In this document: one piece after another, positions 31,929-36,399 of the stretch
Numbering within the stretch: the stretch's first letter is position 1
Layout of the letters: every line of letters starts with the position of its first letter
From: Actinopolymorpha alba DSM 45243
GTDB taxonomy: Bacteria > Actinomycetota > Actinomycetes > Propionibacteriales > Actinopolymorphaceae
Assembly: GCF_000373925.1 (NCBI RefSeq)
Contig: NZ_KB892798.1
Location: 1-36,399, forward strand
Length of the DNA: 36,399 nucleotides
Reading direction: 5' to 3'
The notes under the pieces: model-generated
Database searches by the model: none
The model's input: only the letters and a program-made list of their open reading frames with translations
What the model was told of the DNA's origin: nothing
Position numbers and translations under genes: made by a program

Positions 31929-34538
31929 CTACGAGTCGACCTCGACCTCGACCTCGACCTCGACCTCGATCGCAGCCGTCGCGTCCGCAGAAGACGGGTC
32001 AAGCCGCAGGTCGGCGATCCGCCCGGCGGCCCGCAGGTCGTCGGCGGCGGGGGCGAGGGCGTCAAGGTCGGCCTGACACCCGCGCACGACGACCCGAGTC
32101 AGCTCCGCGCGCATGGAGAGCTTGCGTTCCGACTTCGCGGCGCGCACCGCGCCGAGCACCGTGCTCGTGGCACGAAGCAGCGCCGGATCTCCGGCGGCTG
32201 AGGCGATCTCCTCGGGGGTCGGCCAGGGCGCGCGATGGATGGATCCGTCCTGCCACCACGACCAGACCTCCTCGGTCACGAACGGCAGGACCGGAGCGAA
32301 GAGCCGCAGCTGCACGGAAAGCGCGAGTGTCAAGGTCGCCTTGGCAGACGGGTCGCCCGCGTAGGCACGATCCTTGACGAGTTCCAGGTAGTCGTCGCAG
32401 AAGTCCCAGAAGAACCGCTCGGTGACCTCCAGCGCACTTGTGTAGTCGTACGCGTCGAACGCCTCGGCCGCGGCCTGGACCACCTCGGCGAGGGACGCCA
32501 GGAGCGCCCGGTCGAGCGGCGCGTTCACGAGCGCGAGGTCGGGAGTGGCTTCGGTGAAGCCGAGCCCGAGCACGAACCTGCTGGCGTTCAGGATCTTCGT
32601 CGCGAGCCGCCGGCCCACCTTCATCTGCGTCTCGTCGAACGGCGAGTCCAGACCTGGCCGAACGCCGGCCGCCCGCCAGCGCACCGCGTCGGAGCCGTAC
32701 CGCCGCAGCACGTCGATCGGCGTCGTCGCGTTCCCCTTCGACTTGCTCATCTTCTTGCGGTCGGGATCGACCACGAAACCAGAGATCGCGGCCCGCTTCC
32801 ACGGCAGCGCATCGTGTTCGAAGTGGGCGCGGATCACGCTGTCGAACAACCAGGTCCGGATGATCTCGTGGGCCTGCGCGTGCAGGTCCATCGGGAACGT
32901 CGTGGCCCACAGATCAGGGTCGCGCTCCCAGCCGCAGACGATCTGAGGGGTGAGCGAGGAGGTTGCCCACGTGTCCATGACGTCCGGGTCGCCGATGAAG
33001 CCGTCAGGCTTGCCGCGCTGGTCCTCGGAGTAGCCGACGGGTGCCTCAGCGGCCGGGTCGACCGGTAGTTGCTCCTCGGTCGGCAGCAGAGGCGTGTCGT
33101 ACCGTGGCTCGCCACTGGAGTCCAGCGGATACCACACGGGGATCGGAACGCCGAAGTACCGCTGCCGGCTGATCAGCCAGTCACCGGTCAGACCCTCGAC
33201 CCAGTGGTCGTAGCGGTGTCGCATGAACGCGGGCACCCACGCCAGCTCCCGCCCGCGCGCAAGGAGCGCTTGACGAAGCTCGGAGTCCCTGCCGCCGTTG
33301 CGGATGTACCACTGCCGGCTGGTCACGATTTCCAGCGGCAGCTCGCCCTTCTCATAGAACTTCACCGGATGGCTGATCGCGCGCGGCTCCCCGATGAGGT
33401 CGCTCGACGCGCGGAGCAGGTCGACGATCCGGCGCCGGGCCTGCGCGACGGTGCGGCCGGCCAGCTCGGCGTACGCCTGGCGTCCCGCGGGCGACAGCCC
33501 GGCCGGTGGTTCGGTGAGGAACCGGCCGTCCCGACCGATCGCCGTGCGGACCGGCAGGTCGAGTTCGCGCCACCAGGTGACGTCGGTGACGTCGCCGAAC
33601 GTGCAGATCATCGCGATGCCGGTCCCCTTCTCGGGGTCGGCGAGCCGATGAGCGAGCACCGGGACCTCGGCCCCGAACACCGGCGTCCGCACGCTGGTCC
33701 CGAACAACGGTTGGTAGCGCGCGTCGTCCGGGTGGGCGACGAGCGCGACGCAGGCGGGGAGGAGTTCGGGTCGGGTGGTCTCGATCTCGACGGTCGTACC
33801 GTCGCTGCGGTGGAAGGCGAGCCGGTGGTAGGAGCCGGGCCGCTCGCGATCTTCCAGCTCCGCCTGGGCGACCGCGGTCTGGAACGTCACGTCCCACAGG
33901 GTGGGTGCCTCGGCTTGGTACGCCTCACCGCGGGCGATGTTGCGCAGGAACGCTCGCTGCGAGGTGGCGCGGGCCGCCTCGCCGATCGTCGTGTAGGTGA
34001 GCGACCAGTCCACCGAGAGCCCGACCTGGCGCCAGAGCTCTTCGTACGCCCGCTCGTCCTGGGCGGTGAGCGTCTCGCACAGGTCGATGAAGTTGCGCCG
34101 GGAGATCGGCATTGGCGCGTCCGCCGATTTGGCTGCCGAAGGTTTCGCCGGCGGGGCGAAGGACGGGTCGTATGGCACCGAGGGGTCGCAGCGGACGCCG
34201 TAGTAGTTCTGGACCCGGCGTTCGGTTGGGAGGCCGTTGTCGTCCCAGCCCATCGGGTAGAACACCTCGTGCCCGCGCATCCGCTGATAGCGCGCGATCG
34301 TGTCGGTGTGGGTGTAGGAGAAGACGTGGCCGACATGGAGGTCACCGGACGCCGTGGGTGGCGGCGTGTTGATCGAGAAGGCCTCGGCTCGGGATGCGGG
34401 CCGGCTGAACCGGTAGGTCCCTTCCGCCTCCCAGCGCGCGATCCACTTCTCCTCCAGACCGTCCAGGGACGGCTTGTCGGGGATGGACGGGCTCGGGGAC
34501 GCGGCGTGAGTGGGCTGCTGGTCGGGTGTCGACGGCAT
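31929..34538 (-). CDS. valS: Valyl-tRNA synthetase
   Basis: Charges tRNA-Val. The 869-residue class I synthetase has the HIGH-type motif HVGH (68-71, in [19 protein letters not shown]), the CP1 editing domain (about 220-400, with [18 protein letters not shown]) and KMSKS at 596-600, then the anticodon-binding helical bundle. The length and motif context match the shorter ValS type (archaeal-like, type 2), which lacks the C-terminal coiled-coil arm of E. coli ValS. The C-terminus instead ends with an acidic Glu-Val repeat encoded by a hexamer microsatellite. ATG 34538 has only a weak ribosome binding site. No T-box leader is convincing upstream. Confidence 0.96.
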   Translation of the reverse strand: MPSTPDQQPTHAASPSPSIPDKPSLDGLEEKWIARWEAEGTYRFSRPASRAEAFSINTPPPTASGDLHVGHVFSYTHTDTIARYQRMRGHEVFYPMGWDDNGLPTERRVQNYYGVRCDPSVPYDPSFAPPAKPSAAKSADAPMPISRRNFIDLCETLTAQDERAYEELWRQVGLSVDWSLTYTTIGEAARATSQRAFLRNIARGEAYQAEAPTLWDVTFQTAVAQAELEDRERPGSYHRLAFHRSDGTTVEIETTRPELLPACVALVAHPDDARYQPLFGTSVRTPVFGAEVPVLAHRLADPEKGTGIAMICTFGDVTDVTWWRELDLPVRTAIGRDGRFLTEPPAGLSPAGRQAYAELAGRTVAQARRRIVDLLRASSDLIGEPRAISHPVKFYEKGELPLEIVTSRQWYIRNGGRDSELRQALLARGRELAWVPAFMRHRYDHWVEGLTGDWLISRQRYFGVPIPVWYPLDSSGEPRYDTPLLPTEEQLPVDPAAEAPVGYSEDQRGKPDGFIGDPDVMDTWATSSLTPQIVCGWERDPDLWATTFPMDLHAQAHEIIRTWLFDSVIRAHFEHDALPWKRAAISGFVVDPDRKKMSKSKGNATTPIDVLRRYGSDAVRWRAAGVRPGLDSPFDETQMKVGRRLATKILNASRFVLGLGFTEATPDLALVNAPLDRALLASLAEVVQAAAEAFDAYDYTSALEVTERFFWDFCDDYLELVKDRAYAGDPSAKATLTLALSVQLRLFAPVLPFVTEEVWSWWQDGSIHRAPWPTPEEIASAAGDPALLRATSTVLGAVRAAKSERKLSMRAELTRVVVRGCQADLDALAPAADDLRAAGRIADLRLDPSSADATAAIEVEVEVEVEVDS
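31935..31970. repeat. Hexamer microsatellite at the 3' end of valS
   Basis: Six tandem six-base units (CTCGAC, outer units with one substitution) read on the minus strand as alternating GAG GTC codons. They encode the Glu-Val tail of ValS. Confidence 0.85.
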
Positions 34539-34705
34539 GGATGGCTCATCTCAGCAAGGGTCGTGCGTACGGTCGTGGGTACGCGAACGACTGCGGAAAG
34601 GACGGATCGGAGAGCGCTCAGAGGCGCGTGGCTACTCGCCCGCGCGCGCTGCCGTGGCACACCAGGGCGTTGTCGAGAAGCGATCCGTTAGCCATCGGGG
34701 CCCAT

Positions 34706-34747
34706 CATAGGCCCTGTCCCACGACTCATAGGCCCTGTCCCACGACG
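34706..34747. repeat. 21-bp tandem duplication
   Basis: Two adjacent copies of CATAGGCCCTGTCCCACGAC plus one variable base (20 of 21 identical). The GGCCCTGTC core looks like an insertion-sequence end, so this may be a scar, but no transposase is present. Confidence 0.85.
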
Positions 34748-34785
34748 GTGTTGGTGGTCGTTCCTCTACGTCTGTCGGAGTTGGC

Positions 34786-34846
34786 TTGACGTCGCCCGAC
34801 TCCCGCCTATCTACTACGATTCGTAGTTCTACTTTCCGTAGTAGAA
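34786..34846 (+). promoter_or_regulatory. Promoter with BlaI/MecI-like palindromes
   Basis: TTGACG (34786-34791) and TATCTA (34808-34813), 16 bases apart, form a good sigma-70 type promoter. A 7-bp perfect palindrome ACTACGA/TCGTAGT (34813-34827, 1-base spacer) touches the -10 element, and a second inverted repeat TTCTACT/AGTAGAA (34827-34846) covers the probable transcript start up to the ribosome binding site. The TACTACG...CGTAGTA pattern resembles operators of the BlaI/MecI family; no such regulator gene lies in the window. Confidence 0.6.
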
Positions 34847-34856
34847 GGGGTGGGGT

Positions 34857-35186
34857 ATGACTGGGTTGGGTACGGACGCCGGATTTGCGGAGAACGCCGT
34901 CGCCACGGTCAGGCGGCACGCGCGCCGCATCATCGATGAGGAACTCGCTCGGCTGGCCCGCAGGAGCCAGGCCCTCCGGGCGACCGACCTCGCCATGGTC
35001 GACCACGCGCTCGAGGAGGTGCTCGACCGGCTGATCCTCGATCGGGTACGCCGGGTCGCGTCGGTGAAGCCCGAACTCCTGGACAGCGCGGTGCGGCTCC
35101 TCGACCCGGCGGCGTCGGTTACGCTTCCGGTCCTGCCCGCGGGGGAGCGGGCAGTCGTGCGAAGGGGTACGGAGGACATGCGGTGA
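34857..35186 (+). CDS. Small protein resembling the GluTR dimerisation domain
   Basis: A 109-residue helical soluble protein. The segment RIIDEELARLARRSQALRAT, DLAMVDHALEEVLDRLILDR resembles the C-terminal dimerisation domain of glutamyl-tRNA reductase (HemA); the catalytic and NADPH domains are absent, so it is not that enzyme. It could act as a dimerising adaptor. GAAGGGG lies about six bases before the ATG. The stop is overlapped by the next gene (GTGA). It is the first gene of a compact three-gene unit, controlled by the promoter with palindromes just upstream. Confidence 0.65.
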   Translation: MTGLGTDAGFAENAVATVRRHARRIIDEELARLARRSQALRATDLAMVDHALEEVLDRLILDRVRRVASVKPELLDSAVRLLDPAASVTLPVLPAGERAVVRRGTEDMR

Positions 35187-35542
35187 TCGACGTTCTGGCC
35201 ACCGGCCTGGTCATCGCGGGCCTGCTGTTCGCGGGCGTCTCTGTGGTGACCGCCCTGCTGAATCGCGCACCAGGCACCGTGCTGGTCGGGATCGCCGCCG
35301 TCGTGGAGCTTGCTCTGCTGGTCCAGCTCGTCGCGGCGGTTGTCCTGCTGATTGGCGGGGAGCGACCGGCGGAGTTCGCGACCTTCCTCGCTTACCTTGT
35401 GGCGTCGGTCCTCATCGTGCCGGTCGCGGTGTTGTGGGCCGCGTCGGAGCGCAACCGCTGGAGCAGCGTGGTTCTCGGGGTCTCAGGTCTGGTGATCGTG
35501 GTGCTGGTCCTCCGGTTGCAGCAGGTATGGGCTGGTGCCTGA
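35183..35542 (+). CDS. Small integral membrane protein
   Basis: A 119-residue very hydrophobic protein with four likely transmembrane helices (LATGLVIAGLLFAGVSVVTA, VLVGIAAVVELALLVQLVAA, FATFLAYLVASVLIVPVAVL, VVLGVSGLVIVVLVLRL). The GTG start overlaps the stop of the upstream gene by four bases and the 3' end overlaps the next gene by eight, so the three genes are translationally coupled. No family is recognised. Confidence 0.75.
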   Translation: MIDVLATGLVIAGLLFAGVSVVTALLNRAPGTVLVGIAAVVELALLVQLVAAVVLLIGGERPAEFATFLAYLVASVLIVPVAVLWAASERNRWSSVVLGVSGLVIVVLVLRLQQVWAGA

Positions 35543-35945
35543 GCCTGTGACGTCGCCGCCGCGCCTGGGCTCGGGTCCCGGGCGCGCCCTCGTTGCGGTG
35601 TACGCCGTCTTCGCTCTGGCCGCCAGTGCCCGGGCCATGGTGCAGATCGCGACGAGGTTCGGCGAGGCGCCCGTGGCGTACCTGCTCTCGGCGTTCTCTG
35701 CTGCGGTCTACGTCGCCGCGACAGTGGCACTCGCCAGGGGTGGACCGGTGGCCCGCCGTGTCGCGTACGCGGCCTGCGGGATCGAACTCGCCGGTGTCTT
35801 CGCGATAGGCGCGTTCAGCCTCGCCGATCCGGCCGCGTTCCCGGACGACACCGTTTGGTCGGCGTTCGGGCGCGGCTATCTGTTCATCCCGCTGGTACTA
35901 CCCGTCTTCGGGTTGTGGTGGCTGCGGCGTACCGCGCGCTCCTGA
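35535..35945 (+). CDS. Small integral membrane protein
   Basis: A 136-residue membrane protein with four likely helices (ALVAVYAVFALAASARAMVQ, PVAYLLSAFSAAVYVAATVA, RRVAYAACGIELAGVFAIGA, GYLFIPLVLPVFGLWWL). It begins at GTG 35535, inside the end of the upstream membrane gene. Similar in size and topology to that neighbour, so the two may form a heteromeric membrane unit. Its stop abuts the stop of the convergent HNH gene without a spacer. Function unknown. Confidence 0.75.
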   Translation: MPEPVTSPPRLGSGPGRALVAVYAVFALAASARAMVQIATRFGEAPVAYLLSAFSAAVYVAATVALARGGPVARRVAYAACGIELAGVFAIGAFSLADPAAFPDDTVWSAFGRGYLFIPLVLPVFGLWWLRRTARS

Positions 35946-36399
35946 TCACCTGCGCCACCGGCTGGTGGTGGTGATCCGCCATCGCCCGTCGAGTCCACGG
36001 TGGGTTTCGTACTTGTGGGGGTTCTTGGCGCGGTCGCGGTTGTGGTGGTCGCAGGCGGGTGCGAGGTCGTCGAGTTTGGTTTGCTGGTGTTGCGCCCAGG
36101 GGTGTATGTGGTCGATTTCGCAGTATTTTGCTGGGATGGGGCAGTTGTTGTAGGCGCAGGTGTCGTAGGTCGCGAGGATGGCGCGGCGCATCCAGCCGGG
36201 TGCGAGGCGTACGGCGGAGCCGAGGTCGAGGATCTTGCTCGGCGCCTTGAGGATCATCCGGTACAGCCGGGACTTTGAAGCGAGTCGGCGGACGTGCGGC
36301 GCGGGTAAAGGGTGTCCGGTCGGCAGGAGAAGTCCAGGAACGTCTTTGTTGGTACGCCGGCCACACGTGGGGCACGGCTCAGCACTGTCCCCGCCCGCG
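35946..36399 (-). CDS. HNH endonuclease of the 13E12/DUF222 type, C-terminal part (cut by window edge)
   Basis: The frame stays open from the window edge to the stop at 35946, giving the last 150 residues. It shows the HNH fold: RRAILATYDTCAYNNCPIPA, KYCEIDHIHPWAQ (the DH of the motif), then APACDHHNRDRA with N and H. A CxxC pair (EPCPTCGRR) lies upstream. The N-terminal DUF222 region is not in the window. This family (REP13E12-like) is multicopy in mycobacteria, Nocardioides and relatives. The stop codon abuts the convergent gene so that the two stops form TGATCA, and no terminator fits between them. Confidence 0.85.
   Translation of the reverse strand, partial: AGGDSAEPCPTCGRRTNKDVPGLLLPTGHPLPAPHVRRLASKSRLYRMILKAPSKILDLGSAVRLAPGWMRRAILATYDTCAYNNCPIPAKYCEIDHIHPWAQHQQTKLDDLAPACDHHNRDRAKNPHKYETHRGLDGRWRITTTSRWRR

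Larger units (their letters stand above)
34539..34856. other. Divergent intergenic region upstream of valS
   Basis: Contains the valS leader (leftward), a 21-bp tandem duplication (34706-34747) and, on the right, a promoter with two palindromes for the rightward gene at 34857. No gene is seen. Confidence 0.5.

Noticed and set aside
31929-31970. CRISPR or regulatory repeat
   Set aside because: The repeat is a six-base unit without spacers and lies in the valS frame; it is a coding microsatellite.
34539-34700. T-box riboswitch upstream of valS
   Set aside because: A CTGGTGTGCCACGGCAGCGCG stretch on the minus strand faintly recalls a T-box, but the consensus core, specifier stem and terminator/antiterminator pair are not present.

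Overview
The window is high-GC DNA of an actinobacterium. Evidence is the strong G/C third-position bias, the GlgE-type maltosyl pathway, a SARP/AfsR-type regulator, a peptidase inhibitor of the I36 type and, at the right edge, a 13E12/DUF222-like HNH gene of the kind abundant in Nocardioides/Kribbella relatives. The family-level guess (Propionibacteriales, perhaps Kribbella-like) is inference.

Left part (1 to about 7.4 kb) is an accessory, decaying region. It opens with an IS3-family element cut by the window edge that abuts the 3' part of an Rhs gene. Then follow at least four contact-dependent toxin modules in one orientation: an Rhs core plus Ntox50-like toxin with immunity gene; a second Rhs core copy (about 93% identical by eye over 355 bp) with a different, possibly distantly related toxin and an immunity protein of the same family; a frameshifted toxin tail with an HH/GNHR signature and an intact immunity gene; and a signal-peptide-bearing, multiply frameshifted fourth toxin. 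The immunity genes overlap their toxins by 4 bp (ATGA or GTGA). After this come a truncated XRE regulator with its palindromic operator, and fragments of IS630 and IS66 transposases joined head-on.

7.5 to 18.1 kb is the complete GlgE alpha-glucan system: leftward operon glgE-treS-mak(pep2)-glgB and divergent glgP. TreS makes maltose from trehalose, Mak phosphorylates it to maltose 1-phosphate, GlgE polymerises this into alpha-1,4-glucan, GlgB branches it and GlgP degrades it to glucose 1-phosphate.

18.1 to 23.5 kb is regulatory. An ECF sigma gene is followed by a secreted protein that resembles a PknH-type sensor domain, and is divergent (start codons 16 bp apart) from a tail-anchored Ser/Thr kinase with no sensor domain: a possible split signalling system. 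A polytopic membrane protein and a second ECF sigma gene overlapping a membrane-anchored putative anti-sigma gene follow.

23.6 to 36.4 kb holds a large secreted M14 zinc carboxypeptidase, an I36-type secreted inhibitor coupled to a lipoprotein gene, a large AfsR-like regulator (convergent overlap with the lipoprotein), a membrane-anchored protein, valS, then a small tightly overlapping three-gene unit (a GluTR-dimerisation-like protein and two membrane proteins) with a promoter carrying BlaI/MecI-like palindromes, and the convergent HNH gene fragment.
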